64,000 bases of DNA from Paenibacillus qinlingensis (lineage in GTDB: Bacteria; Bacillota; Bacilli; Paenibacillales; NBRC-103111): contig NZ_JABMKY010000002.1 of the NCBI RefSeq assembly GCF_013204845.1, positions 1-64,000 of the forward strand, in the 5' to 3' direction. The position numbers and the translations under genes were made by a program. Below are positions 43,068 through 52,457 of this stretch, piece by piece. A model generated the notes under the pieces. The model was not told where the DNA came from. It saw nothing but the letters and a program-made list of their open reading frames with translations, and ran no database searches. Every line of letters starts with the position of its first letter. The first letter of the stretch is position 1.

Positions 43068-43985
43068 ATGAGTCTATTGAATCCACTTCATCCGCAAGGA
43101 ATCATATTTCCGGACGTCCAACCTTATCAAACTATGCTTAGTGGAAACCTAGTGCTCAATGATGCTGCCATTGAAATCATTGATTTTTTACTAGAAGTGC
43201 CAGCGGGCTTCGCTCAGTGCCCACCGCACCTCCACACGTGGTATGAGCTCAATTATGTGTTTGAGGGATATTTGAAAACGAGTTTCGGGGGATCGATGTT
43301 GGATATTCACGCAGGTGAGTTTTTCCTCATACCACCGGGGATGGAACATGCTCATGTCTATGTACCCAATAATCCACACAAGGGCGCATGCTTAAGATGG
43401 AAGGTGAATCGTGGCACGGGGGACTTACCAGTGAATACGTTCTCAACGTTCGAACAACTCAACGTCTTATCGAATTGGAAACCTGGGGTCTACGATGATG
43501 AGTTTGGGTTAGGTAGTCTTCTGCTCTCATGCTTTGAAAATACCAAGCAGAACGGCTCCTCCATTGCCAATTTGCTTCAAATCGTTCAAGTCATTTTTTC
43601 TATAACAGAGTTGTCGCCGGAAAGAAAGCGATGGATTGAAATCGAAACTAATTCTGATCACTCATTGCTCCGTAAGGTTGAAATTTATTTGAATGATGAT
43701 CAAAGTTATGCTGTAGACGTTCATCGACTAGCTGCATCCCTCCATATGAGTTATGGGCATCTTGCTCGAAAATACAAAAAATTAAGTGGTCAAACCATTA
43801 TAGATCGTATGAGTCAGATACGCTTGGAACGCTCGTTAGAATTGTTGAGATGTACGGATCAGCCAATACAAGAAATTGCGTACGTAACAGGGTTATCAAG
43901 TTTATCGTATTATAGTCGTTTATTTAAGAAAATTTACGGGATGAGCCCTAAAGATTATAGGGAGAAAAATAAAGGCAGCTCATAG
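43068..43985 (+). CDS. AraC-family regulator with N-terminal cupin domain
   Basis: 305 residues from ATG 43068 (AAAGGTG eight bases before; the GTG at 43059 is part of that RBS). The N-terminal AraC-type cupin (CPPHLHTWYELNYVFEGYLK, GEFFLIPPGMEHAH) would sense a sugar. The C-terminal double HTH at 205-303 has HRLAASLHMSYGHLARKYKKLSG and the conserved PIQEIAYVTGLSSLSYYSRLFKKIYGMSPKDYR. Transcribed away from the GH38 gene, so it probably activates the mannosidase in response to its substrate. Confidence 0.9.
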   Translation: MSLLNPLHPQGIIFPDVQPYQTMLSGNLVLNDAAIEIIDFLLEVPAGFAQCPPHLHTWYELNYVFEGYLKTSFGGSMLDIHAGEFFLIPPGMEHAHVYVPNNPHKGACLRWKVNRGTGDLPVNTFSTFEQLNVLSNWKPGVYDDEFGLGSLLLSCFENTKQNGSSIANLLQIVQVIFSITELSPERKRWIEIETNSDHSLLRKVEIYLNDDQSYAVDVHRLAASLHMSYGHLARKYKKLSGQTIIDRMSQIRLERSLELLRCTDQPIQEIAYVTGLSSLSYYSRLFKKIYGMSPKDYREKNKGSS

Positions 43986-44081
43986 CTGGTTTACCGCAAA
44001 GACTACGTGGGACCTTCATCTCTGATAACCTCTCAATTGCTCATTAGTTCTTTGGTTCATACGCCTACCTTTTGTATTGAT

Positions 44082-44112
44082 GTTTGAACTTTCTCTGGAG
44101 CGGGTATATAAT
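44082..44112 (+). promoter_or_regulatory. Overlapping sigma-A and sigma-B-like promoters of ctc
   Basis: TTGAAC (44084-44089), exactly 17 bases, TATAAT (44107-44112) is a near-consensus sigma-A promoter. Sharing the same bases, GTTTGA (44082-44087), 14 bases, GGGTAT (44102-44107) fits the Bacillus sigma-B consensus. ctc of B. subtilis is a classical sigma-B-dependent gene. Confidence 0.7.
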
Positions 44113-44159
44113 ACTAGGGCTTTTTAGCTGCTTTTGCAATCGTTCAGGAGGTGTTCGTA

Positions 44160-44768
44160 ATGAGTAATTCTATTCAACTAGTAGACCGTACAGGTACATT
44201 GAAACAGATGAGAAAGCAAGGTCAAATTCCGGCAGTCGTATACAGCAGCAGAATGAAAAACGAGCATATCGCTGTTGAGGAGAAAGTCATCCGCACTGCA
44301 CTTAAAACCAATGCACACGCGATTCTGGAAGTCATCCTGCCTTCCAAGAAAAAGCATCCCGTGATGATTCATCAAGTTCAAAAGGACAGTTTAAGCGGAC
44401 AATTGATACATCTCGATTTTCTGCAAATCAATATGAAAGAGAAACTCGATACTGTTGTGGCCGTTCATTTCAGTGGAGAACCCCTCGGAACCAAAGAAGG
44501 CGGCATGCTGCAGATTGAGCTGCATGAGGTCATGATTCGTTGTATGCCAAATAAGTTGCCGAACTCTTTGGATGTGGATATAAGCAAGTTGAGTATTGGC
44601 GATAAATTGCATGTTTCCGAGTTGGATGCGGGCAAGGATGTAGAGATCTTAACAGATCCGGAAGCCATTCTTGTAACCATCCTGGCAGCCCAGAAGCTAG
44701 ATGAAACACTTGAGCCAGCATCCGATGAATCTCAAGCAGATTCGAATGCTGCGGAAACGAAGAGCTAG
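44160..44768 (+). CDS. ctc: Ribosomal protein bL25 / general stress protein Ctc
   Basis: 202 residues from ATG 44160 behind AGGAGGTG. The N-terminal L25 5S-rRNA-binding domain is at 1-88 (RTGTLKQMRKQGQIPAVVYSS, VQKDSLSGQLIHLDFLQI), and the C-terminal TL5/Ctc beta domain at 95-180 (VVAVHFSGEPLGTKEGGMLQ, LPNSLDVDISKLSIGDKLHVSEL). An acidic tail closes the protein. It binds 5S rRNA and is stress-induced in Bacillus. The first domain has GKQG-like MRKQGQIPAVVY in place of the usual RRxGxVPAVxYG. Transcribed alone, with terminator right after. Confidence 0.93.
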   Translation: MSNSIQLVDRTGTLKQMRKQGQIPAVVYSSRMKNEHIAVEEKVIRTALKTNAHAILEVILPSKKKHPVMIHQVQKDSLSGQLIHLDFLQINMKEKLDTVVAVHFSGEPLGTKEGGMLQIELHEVMIRCMPNKLPNSLDVDISKLSIGDKLHVSELDAGKDVEILTDPEAILVTILAAQKLDETLEPASDESQADSNAAETKS

Positions 44769-44801
44769 ACAGAATTTAATCGAACAATCTGTGGTATGCA
44801 A

Positions 44802-44827
44802 AGAGCCTGGCTTATATGCCGGGCTCT
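44802..44827 (+). terminator. Terminator after ctc
   Basis: AGAGCCTGGC-TTATAT-GCCGGGCTCT followed by ATTTGTAC; convergent with the exporter gene on the minus strand and possibly used by both. Confidence 0.8.
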
Positions 44828-44859
44828 ATTTGTACTTAAACAGATTGTGTGGATTACTT

Positions 44860-46056
44860 TCATCGTTGTGCGCCATAACCAACAAACATCTTTCGTCGAT
44901 CATAAGCATAAATAATCATCCCCGCGCTTAACATGGCACAAATCATATACATAATCGAGTAAGAGGTAATATCAGCTATCGGACCCATAATAACACCCCC
45001 TAATGACATGCCTAAATCAGCCATAGCAATGAATAAGCCAATTAACACATTGCGGCTCGCTTGCGGCAAAACAAAGCTTAAATACGTGGTTAAAGTCGGA
45101 TACAGAAGTGATTGGGCAATTCCCATTAGTACGGCTCCTGTATAGAAATACAAGCTACCCCCTACTATTGAATAACTTACGCATTGCGCCGCTGCTGCGA
45201 GAATGAACATAATACCCATGATAAAAAATGAATGCCATCTCCCGTCTGACGGGATTTTCTTTCGTAATGCAAAACGTGCAAAGACGACGACCCCTGCCTG
45301 AAGCATGAGATAGATGCCAGCGCTAGCATCGTTCAATTGCGCAGCATAAAGCGGGAGGAAGTTAGTAATGGATCCGAATACTAAAGAAGCAACTAGCATT
45401 AATAGGCTGCATTTGAATAGAATCGGGTTTTTAACCAGCTGAACAAATGATTTTAGGACACTTATGCCCTGATCTGATTGACTCTCAGCGGGTTGCTTCT
45501 TCTCTTTTTCTATTTTAATACTATAACCAAAAACCCCCGTACAGATGGAAATAATTACAAGCATGATGGTGAAGTAGCTCATCCCTCCCGCATCCCATAT
45601 GCCGATTGCGAGCAAAGGGCCAAGAATGCCGGGCATATACGTAAATAAGGAATATAGCGAAATCCCCTGAGAACGATCTTTCTCTGGTAACGCATCAATA
45701 ATGCCAATTTGCAAAGCCATTGAAAAGAAAGCTGTTGAGCTTCCTTGTAAAATGCGTGCAATCAAAAAACCTTCCAGGCCGCTAAACGTATAGAGGAGCA
45801 GCGCAAAGCCATTAATAACAAGGATAATGCGTAATACTTTTATTGGACCTTGTTGTTTAATAATAACGCCTGCCCACGGGCGGAAAATCATAGCCGTACA
45901 CATGTACGCCCCCATGATCAAACCAATTGCGGTATTGCTGGCTCCCAGCGATTCTCCGTGTAAAGGAATAATGACATTCAGAATCGAATTGGCGCTAAAA
46001 AAAAGAAGTGCAAGCATATATAAGCGCATAAAAGGCCAGGATAACGCTCCAGTCAA
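44860..46056 (-). CDS. cntE: MFS exporter of the opine metallophore (CntE-like)
   Basis: 398 residues, TTG start at 46056 behind AGGGGG. Twelve hydrophobic segments; the first loop IMGAYMCTAMIFRPWAGVIIKQ carries the RPWAG-type motif of MFS drug/metallophore exporters, and RILQGSSTAFFSMALQIGIIDALPEKDRSQGISLYS is typical of the family. It is the last gene of the cnt-type operon, 17 bp after the second ATPase gene, the position cntE has in Staphylococcus aureus. Role inferred: export of the apo-metallophore. Confidence 0.88.
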   Translation of the reverse strand: MTGALSWPFMRLYMLALLFFSANSILNVIIPLHGESLGASNTAIGLIMGAYMCTAMIFRPWAGVIIKQQGPIKVLRIILVINGFALLLYTFSGLEGFLIARILQGSSTAFFSMALQIGIIDALPEKDRSQGISLYSLFTYMPGILGPLLAIGIWDAGGMSYFTIMLVIISICTGVFGYSIKIEKEKKQPAESQSDQGISVLKSFVQLVKNPILFKCSLLMLVASLVFGSITNFLPLYAAQLNDASAGIYLMLQAGVVVFARFALRKKIPSDGRWHSFFIMGIMFILAAAAQCVSYSIVGGSLYFYTGAVLMGIAQSLLYPTLTTYLSFVLPQASRNVLIGLFIAMADLGMSLGGVIMGPIADITSYSIMYMICAMLSAGMIIYAYDRRKMFVGYGAQR

Positions 46057-46073
46057 AGTTTCTTCCCCCTACA

Positions 46074-46820
46074 TTAAAATATGATTTGCGCCTGCAATAA
46101 TTTTCTCGCGTATTCGGACTGAACATGATTTAAATGTGCCATAGGAACCATCTCTACAATTTGCCCATCCCTAAATATAATCACTTTGTTGCAAAGATAG
46201 GCGGCAGCTTGAATATCATGGGTGATGAAAATATAACTCATCCTGTAAATGTCCTTTAAATCCTTTAATAAATCGAGCACTTGCAATTGAACAGATACAT
46301 CCAGCGAACTGATCGCTTCATCCAAAATCAAACATTGGGGTTCTGTTGAAATGGCCCTGGCTATACATACACGCTGAATCTCTCCTCCAGATAACTCGTG
46401 AGGGTACTTATTCCGATAGGAAGAGTGCAATCCAACTTGATTCAATAAAATATCCAACTTGTTATGATTCTCCGTTACACGCCTGTTATGCATCTTCAGT
46501 GGCTCCATAATAGCTTGTTCAACGGTAAAAAAGGGATTAATAGAGGAAGTATAGTCTTGGAAAACCATGCTGATGTTGCCTGCTCTTACGGTTCTGTGTG
46601 CCACATTCTTTCCCTCGAACAGAATTGACCCACAATCGGGCTTCTCAATTCCTGCTATCAACCGTCCTAACGTAGACTTTCCGCTTCCGCTTTCTCCAAT
46701 AATGGCCAGACAATCACCATGATGAAAGGAGAAACTGATATTCTTCAAAATTTGTTGTTTCTTATTAGAAAAAAATCCAACCTTCCGGTACGATTTCTCA
46801 ACACCGTCAACGATTAGCAA
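46074..46820 (-). CDS. cntF: Metal-opine ABC importer ATPase (CntF-like)
   Basis: 248 residues, TTG start at 46820, overlapping the upstream ATPase gene by 14 bases. Walker A GESGSGKST (near 39-46), Q-loop VFQDYTSSINPFF, signature LSGGEIQR, Walker B CLILDEAISSLD and the H-loop THD. It is of the oligopeptide/nickel DppF-OppF class. With the preceding ATPase it energises uptake of the metal-loaded metallophore. Confidence 0.92.
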   Translation of the reverse strand: MLIVDGVEKSYRKVGFFSNKKQQILKNISFSFHHGDCLAIIGESGSGKSTLGRLIAGIEKPDCGSILFEGKNVAHRTVRAGNISMVFQDYTSSINPFFTVEQAIMEPLKMHNRRVTENHNKLDILLNQVGLHSSYRNKYPHELSGGEIQRVCIARAISTEPQCLILDEAISSLDVSVQLQVLDLLKDLKDIYRMSYIFITHDIQAAAYLCNKVIIFRDGQIVEMVPMAHLNHVQSEYARKLLQAQIIF

Positions 46821-47631
46821 TGAGCATCCTCTCCTCCATGATCTTTTTGAAATGGGAACTCAATGCCAATCGGGTGGACACCAGATATTGTGTATACGGA
46901 TGTTGCGCTTCTGCAAAAAGGGTTTGGGTAGACCCTCTTTCCATAACAGCACCTTCTTTCATAACCAAAACTTCATCCGCTATTTTCTTAACAATCCCTA
47001 AATCATGGGAAATAAGGATCATCGAACAGCCGGTTCTATCCCGCATTCGTCTCAATTGTTCAACAACCTCAAACTGTGAGATGGTATCAAGCGCTGTAGT
47101 CGGTTCATCCGCTATGATAATCTCAGGCTCGAGCACAAGCGCCAATGCAATCATCATCCGCTGGAGCATCCCTCCCGACAATTCAAATGGGTATTTATTC
47201 AAGATCTCAATTGGATTCTTCAGCATGACGCTTTCCATTGCATGAATTATTTTCTCTTCCATTTCTTTCTTATTCCAATCGAAATGCTGGGCAATTGTTT
47301 CTCTTAAATGGACACCGACAACACTCGAAGGGTCAAAGGCGCGCATTCCGTTTTGAACAATCATGCCAATATGTTTGCCTCTTATTTTGCTCATCTTCTT
47401 TTCTGAAAGAGCAAGAATATCCTCCCCCTTGAAACGGATCTCACCGGATTGATGAATCCAAGGTTTGTTCAATTTCATAATAGCTCGGCAAGTCAGTGAC
47501 TTACCGCTTCCGCTTTCACCTACGATTGCCAGACAGCTTCCTTGTTTTAAATGAAAGGAGTTATTTGAAACAATGATTTCGTTTGTATTAGCATCCCAAA
47601 TTTTCAGTTGCTCCACTTCCAACAGATTCAT
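46807..47631 (-). CDS. cntD: Metal-opine ABC importer ATPase (CntD-like)
   Basis: 274 residues. Walker A GESGSGKSL (38-46), Q-loop MIVQNGMRAFDPSS, signature LSGGMLQRM, Walker B EIIIADEPTTALD, H-loop SHD, and a C-terminal OppD/NikD-type extension (TRLALSSH). ATG at 47631, three bases after the permease stop with GAGGTGG inside the permease end. Second of the usual two unequal ATPases of nickel/peptide importers. Confidence 0.92.
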   Translation of the reverse strand: MNLLEVEQLKIWDANTNEIIVSNNSFHLKQGSCLAIVGESGSGKSLTCRAIMKLNKPWIHQSGEIRFKGEDILALSEKKMSKIRGKHIGMIVQNGMRAFDPSSVVGVHLRETIAQHFDWNKKEMEEKIIHAMESVMLKNPIEILNKYPFELSGGMLQRMMIALALVLEPEIIIADEPTTALDTISQFEVVEQLRRMRDRTGCSMILISHDLGIVKKIADEVLVMKEGAVMERGSTQTLFAEAQHPYTQYLVSTRLALSSHFKKIMEERMLIANR

Positions 47632-47634
47632 CGT

Positions 47635-48498
47635 TTAAATGGCCACCTCTTTTAATTGCATTCTTTTTGCGGAAGCATTTAATTTGGGATCCAGAGCAAC
47701 TTGAAGAGAATCAGACAAGAAATTAAATGCCGAAACAACTAGGATGATGGCCAAGCCTGGTGCTATCATGAGCTGCGGTTTTGAGAACATAACGTTTCTC
47801 GCTTCGTTCATCATCATCCCCCATTCTGCATGCGGTGCCTGGATACCTAGACCTAGAAATGAAAACCCTGACATTTGCAATATCATTGAGCACATGGCAC
47901 TGCTCGAGATAACTGCGATATCGGAAAATGTAACCGGAAGTATGTGCCTATAGATGATTTTCATATGACTAACGCCAGTTACTTTGGAAAACTTCACATA
48001 ATCTAGTTCCGAATACTGCATGACGGAAGTTCGGATAACTCTGGCGAACCACGCCCATTTCATCAAAATAAATGCAATCAGAATATTTGCAAGACCTGTT
48101 CCCAAGATTCCAACAATAGCCAGCGTCATCACATATCCAGGAAATGAAAGCATAATATCACAAATTCTCATTATCCATGCGTCCACTCCGCCTTTTAAAT
48201 AACCAGCAAGAAAGCCCAATATCGATCCAATGCATACAGATATGAATAAAGCAACGGACACCCAAAGAACGCTTGGTCGTATTCCATATATGATTCTAGA
48301 TAAGATGCATCTCCCCAAATGATCATTTCCTAACAGGTAGTTCCACGATTGATCTGCATATCGAAGATTCATATGGACTTCTTCAGGATCATGTGGCGCA
48401 ATGAAGGGCGCGCATAGACCGACAAATATAGTTCCAGCTATTATGGCCAAAGAAATCATTGCGATTTTATCTTTGATTAATCGGTTTACAACCTTCAT
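47635..48498 (-). CDS. cntC: Metal-opine ABC importer permease (CntC-like)
   Basis: 287 residues, six membrane segments, DppC/NikC class. N-terminal HDPEEVHMNLRYADQSWNYLLGNDHLGRCILSRIIYG is the family hallmark. EAA loop near 190-215 (YVKFSKVTGVSHMKIIYRHILP). Start overlaps the stop of the partner permease by one base (TAATG). Confidence 0.92.
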   Translation of the reverse strand: MKVVNRLIKDKIAMISLAIIAGTIFVGLCAPFIAPHDPEEVHMNLRYADQSWNYLLGNDHLGRCILSRIIYGIRPSVLWVSVALFISVCIGSILGFLAGYLKGGVDAWIMRICDIMLSFPGYVMTLAIVGILGTGLANILIAFILMKWAWFARVIRTSVMQYSELDYVKFSKVTGVSHMKIIYRHILPVTFSDIAVISSSAMCSMILQMSGFSFLGLGIQAPHAEWGMMMNEARNVMFSKPQLMIAPGLAIILVVSAFNFLSDSLQVALDPKLNASAKRMQLKEVAI

Positions 48499-49430
48499 TA
48501 GATATCCTTCCTTAATTTCGGGTTTAACGCAGCATTGATAAGATCGGAAATCGTGTTAAAGCCTACAAAGGCCACTGCCAAGATGAGTACATATGCTTGA
48601 ATAATTGGAAAATCTCTACCCAAAATGGATTTCACGCTCAGACTTCCTAATCCCGGCCATGCAAACACATTCTCGATAACAACTGTTCCACCCAGTATCG
48701 TAGGTATCGCCATGCCCAAGATAGAGACAGCAACTTGCAAAGAATTTCTTAAGATATGCTTGATAATTTTGAGTTCTGATAAGCCACAAGCCCTACCGTA
48801 CAGCACATAATCTTCATTTAAGTTACTCAACATGGCGTTTCTGACGTTTCTGAAGTAAATGCCGGTATAACTGATCGAAATCACCGAAACTGGCAAGATA
48901 TAGCTCTGATATGAATTCATTCCGCTTGTAGGCAATAAATCGAGTTTGACAGAAAAGTACCAAATCATCAGCGATCCAAGCCAATAAGCAGGCATAGCTG
49001 TCAGAAAGAATGCTACGCCTCTGATCGATTTATCTAACCACTTTCCTTCTCTCAATGCACAAGCAACGCCTAACAAGATTGACAATAAAATAATGACGAC
49101 AGATGAAATAAACGTTAACTTTAATGTGTTCAGAAAAGCTGGGCCCAATAAGGACCATACTGGTTTCCCTGTAATATAAGAATTTCCAAAATCGAGCTGC
49201 AAACAGGCAACAAACCAATGGAAATATCGAACCAAGAATGGTCTGTCCAGCCCCAATTCATCTTTCGTTTGAACAATTAGCGCATCTGTTATTTGTGGGA
49301 TTTCCCGCGCATGTAGAATGACTTCGGCAGGATCCATCGGTGAAAGATTTATCAAAACAAACGTAATAAACGATATGATAAGAAGCAACGGTATGGATAA
49401 CAACAACCGTTTCATCATATATCTTCCCAT
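48498..49430 (-). CDS. cntB: Metal-opine ABC importer permease (CntB-like)
   Basis: 310 residues, DppB/NikB class with LLLSIPLLLIISFITFVLINLSPMDPAEV at the N-terminus and an EAA motif YVLYGRACGLSELKIIKHILRNSL. Six membrane segments. ATG at 49430 after AAGGGAG. Forms the membrane channel with the next permease. Confidence 0.92.
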   Translation of the reverse strand: MGRYMMKRLLLSIPLLLIISFITFVLINLSPMDPAEVILHAREIPQITDALIVQTKDELGLDRPFLVRYFHWFVACLQLDFGNSYITGKPVWSLLGPAFLNTLKLTFISSVVIILLSILLGVACALREGKWLDKSIRGVAFFLTAMPAYWLGSLMIWYFSVKLDLLPTSGMNSYQSYILPVSVISISYTGIYFRNVRNAMLSNLNEDYVLYGRACGLSELKIIKHILRNSLQVAVSILGMAIPTILGGTVVIENVFAWPGLGSLSVKSILGRDFPIIQAYVLILAVAFVGFNTISDLINAALNPKLRKDI

Positions 49431-49454
49431 AGATAAGGCTCCCTTGAGATATTC

Positions 49455-51080
49455 TTATTCAAATTTCAGCTGTTCAAACGGCAGCTCGTATTGTGTTTGT
49501 TTAAATGAAATCCCCTTTAAGTTTTTTGGAGCTACGACCGTGACCCTACCATTGGTAAGCGGAATAAACACTGCTTCATCGTGCACTATTTTCATAATAT
49601 CGGTATACAACAATTTTCTGCTTTTCTCATCCGTAGACAAAGTAACTTCATTTATTTTTTTGTAGAGCTCATCCGCTTTTGCAATACCTTTCGTCGTAAA
49701 CAAATACGCGGATTCCGATGTAAATCCAGCAATAGTACTTTGAGGATCGTAAGCCAATCCCCATGTTTGGTTGAAAAGCAAATCATATTCCCCTGTCGAT
49801 CTTCTTTTCGCGATAGAAGTTGAATCCTCCCCAATAATGTCTAATTGTATACCGACATTTTTCAATGAACTTTGTATAAACTCAGCTTGAGTTTTTTGGG
49901 AAGATGAATTCGTGTCATAATACACTTTTAATGTCAATTTATTGCCGCTTTTCATTCTAACTGAGGCTCCACTATCCAATTTCCAGCCAGCTTGTTCCAA
50001 TATTTTTTTCGCTGTTTCGGGATCATAGATGCGTTTCTTCAAATCAACATCCGCATAATTGACGTTTGAGGAGAACAAGGCATTGGCTACGGTCTCTGTC
50101 CCGTTAGTAATGTTTTTGCTAATCGTTTCCCGATCGATGGCGTACCAGATAGCTTCACGTACAGCGGTTTCACTGGCCGGACTACTAGATTTGCTGCTAT
50201 TGGCCACAATCATTTTTGTATTCATCGGCTCGCTTTTTGTTAATTGATACTTACCAGAAGCCACTAATTGATTCATAGCTTCGACATCGATACTGTCTGT
50301 ACCTCGATCATCCGTGAATACAAAATTAATTTCTCCTTTCTGTAAGGCTAACAGTGTTGTTTCTCCGGATGGCAATACTTTTGCCGTAATTTTCTTGATG
50401 TTAGGTTCACCATTCCAATAATTTTTATTGGCTACAAAGGTGGCATATTCATTCGTTTTATGTATATCAAGCATGTAAGGACCTGTACCCTTGTATCCAC
50501 TTACACCGTCTTTCGTTCCCCCATTAACAAAATTTTTGGGAGATATGAACACATAGGGTCTTGTCATTGATAGTTCGAGCAAAGCTGGAGAGTAGGGTTC
50601 TGACAACACGAGCTTAAGAGTGTATTCATCCAAAACTTCGCTGTTTACAATTTTTGTTGACAACTTTATCCAAGCATGTTTGGCTGCATTAGCTTGTATG
50701 GCATCTATATTTTGTTTCACTGCGTTAGCATTAAACGGTTCTCCATCATGAAATTGTACATTTTTCCTTAAATGAAACGTGTACTCTTTTTGATCACTAG
50801 AAATTTCCCAGGATTCTGCAAGCAAAGGCTTGATTCCATCCTTCGTATTTTCAACGAGAGATTCAAAAATCATCCCTTGAGCTGGCATGGAGCCCGTGTA
50901 TAAGTGAGGATTAATATCATTCATATCTTTAGCAGTAGCATAGATAAGTTCTGTTTCCTTCTTGGTATTCGACTCGTGAACTGCCAGATCTGATGCGGTT
51001 TCCTTGTTGTTACTGCAGCCAACGACAGTCAAAACTAACACAATCAGAAACCCGAAAATGAATATACTTCTTTTTTTCAC
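49455..51080 (-). CDS. cntA: Metal-opine-binding lipoprotein (CntA-like)
   Basis: 541 residues. Signal peptide with lipobox LTVVGC (Cys22), then an SBP_bac_5 fold: LIYATAKDMNDINPHLYTG, ESLVENTKDGIKPLLAESW, YTFHLRKNVQFHDGEPFNA, GTGPYML, LLFNQTWGLAYDPQ. It captures the metal-metallophore complex at the cell surface. GTG start at 51080 after GAGGGGG. It sits between the biosynthesis genes and the permeases, as in staphylococcal cnt loci. The protein resembles NikA, but its setting beside opine synthesis genes argues for an opine-metal ligand. Confidence 0.92.
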   Translation of the reverse strand: MKKRSIFIFGFLIVLVLTVVGCSNNKETASDLAVHESNTKKETELIYATAKDMNDINPHLYTGSMPAQGMIFESLVENTKDGIKPLLAESWEISSDQKEYTFHLRKNVQFHDGEPFNANAVKQNIDAIQANAAKHAWIKLSTKIVNSEVLDEYTLKLVLSEPYSPALLELSMTRPYVFISPKNFVNGGTKDGVSGYKGTGPYMLDIHKTNEYATFVANKNYWNGEPNIKKITAKVLPSGETTLLALQKGEINFVFTDDRGTDSIDVEAMNQLVASGKYQLTKSEPMNTKMIVANSSKSSSPASETAVREAIWYAIDRETISKNITNGTETVANALFSSNVNYADVDLKKRIYDPETAKKILEQAGWKLDSGASVRMKSGNKLTLKVYYDTNSSSQKTQAEFIQSSLKNVGIQLDIIGEDSTSIAKRRSTGEYDLLFNQTWGLAYDPQSTIAGFTSESAYLFTTKGIAKADELYKKINEVTLSTDEKSRKLLYTDIMKIVHDEAVFIPLTNGRVTVVAPKNLKGISFKQTQYELPFEQLKFE

Positions 51081-51105
51081 AGGAAATCCCCCTCGATATA
51101 GTGGT

Positions 51106-52428
51106 CTATCTAAGCTTAGAAATATTATTGTGCAAGCTCTTTCCTATTTCATGGCAGATTCTATTTAAATCCTCTTCGAAGCTTTGAACGGTAAATGCAA
51201 ATGATAATCTTTGATTGTGATTACATGCAGCCACTTCATTTAATTTACTCTCATATGTATGTAAGAACTTATCAAGGGTGGGACATTCCAAACCTAAATA
51301 TTTACAAATGCCTTGTATAATCTTGGTTCGGTAATAATCTTCTTTCGGCATTCTCGGGATATCCAGATAGCCCTCGCTGTTAATAAAAATTTTCTGAAAG
51401 GGAACCGCAGAAAAATCAAAATATTTGCCCGCTATGTCTGGTTCTGAAAAAGGATCAATGAGCAGTGATGTGTACCGGATATACAATAAATATTCTTGAT
51501 GGATCGTTTCAACCTGGCTAAAATTATCGATATCATGACGCGACAAACTCTCCAATTTGACAGGATAATTGTCGTCGGTCATAAACTGAAGTAAGTTCAG
51601 CCTCTTAATATGTATGTTATCTAACATGTTCATGATTTCTTTCCATTGGGCCAACATATCTCGAATCAAATACTGTGTAATGGGGCCTTCAGGATAAATT
51701 TTGTAGACATACTTTAAAGTACTTGAATCTCTGAAAATAGCATCTAATGCAAATTCATTCATGAACAGAGCGGGGTGAACATACAAGGAAATGTTTCTCG
51801 TTTCCGCCTCAATCGGAGTATTCATCACTTCAAGTGCTATGCCTAATTGTTCATAGAGATGGCTTAGTACTCCGATATTGGTTGAATGAAGTTGCGTGGA
51901 ACCTACAAAAATTTTCTTCTTAACCGCAGTTGTTAATACGTGATTGTGCGCCCTATCAGGTATCCATCGGGTGTCGCCAAGATAGGTGGAAAAGCTGACA
52001 ATTTCAACTTCTTTATCAAATCGATTCATATAATTGCTCACTAAACTGTTGGAACCAAGCGTAGGTGAAACTAAAATGATGCATTTGGTGTGCTTCAAAA
52101 CGTCATCACTTATCTGTTTTAATACGTTAATATAAGCATCTGTGGTTACAGCAAAGATAAGCGTATCCCATTCACCAGTTATCGAACCATATCCTTTGTA
52201 AATGTGTTCAATGAGACACTCGCCTTTCATCGCTCGATGTGCTTCATTCTGAATGCTCGCTTGAACTAGATGATTGTTTTGTTCAATCGCAGCAAAGAAT
52301 TGTTCGGAACGTGCGGATTCCCTTCCGGCAATTCCCAACTTACATGTAAGCTGTTGCTTTAAACACACAGCAAGCTGAATAGATGCTGGTCCTGTTCCTA
52401 GCAGTAAGACTCGTTTGAAATCAAGCAT
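51106..52428 (-). CDS. cntM: Opine dehydrogenase of metallophore synthesis (CntM-like)
   Basis: 440 residues. N-terminal Rossmann fold VLLLGTGPASIQLAV (NADPH-binding), followed by the opine-dehydrogenase catalytic part (VETIHQEYLLYIRYTSLLIDPFS). In cnt systems this enzyme reductively condenses the CntL product with a 2-oxo acid (pyruvate in staphylopine, 2-oxoglutarate in pseudopaline and bacillopaline). The residue thought to choose between them lies in the FSTYLGDTRW region; here it is Asp152 if the alignment from memory is right, which would favour pyruvate. ATG at 52428 after AAAAGGAG. Confidence 0.9.
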   Translation of the reverse strand: MLDFKRVLLLGTGPASIQLAVCLKQQLTCKLGIAGRESARSEQFFAAIEQNNHLVQASIQNEAHRAMKGECLIEHIYKGYGSITGEWDTLIFAVTTDAYINVLKQISDDVLKHTKCIILVSPTLGSNSLVSNYMNRFDKEVEIVSFSTYLGDTRWIPDRAHNHVLTTAVKKKIFVGSTQLHSTNIGVLSHLYEQLGIALEVMNTPIEAETRNISLYVHPALFMNEFALDAIFRDSSTLKYVYKIYPEGPITQYLIRDMLAQWKEIMNMLDNIHIKRLNLLQFMTDDNYPVKLESLSRHDIDNFSQVETIHQEYLLYIRYTSLLIDPFSEPDIAGKYFDFSAVPFQKIFINSEGYLDIPRMPKEDYYRTKIIQGICKYLGLECPTLDKFLHTYESKLNEVAACNHNQRLSFAFTVQSFEEDLNRICHEIGKSLHNNISKLR

Positions 52429-52457
52429 AGAAAACTCCTTTTCATCTTGCAGGTAAG

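Noticed and set aside
49455-51080. Reading the ABC importer as a dipeptide or nickel system
   Set aside because: The protein family alone allows it, but the directly upstream racemase, nicotianamine-synthase-like and opine dehydrogenase genes fix it as a metallophore importer.
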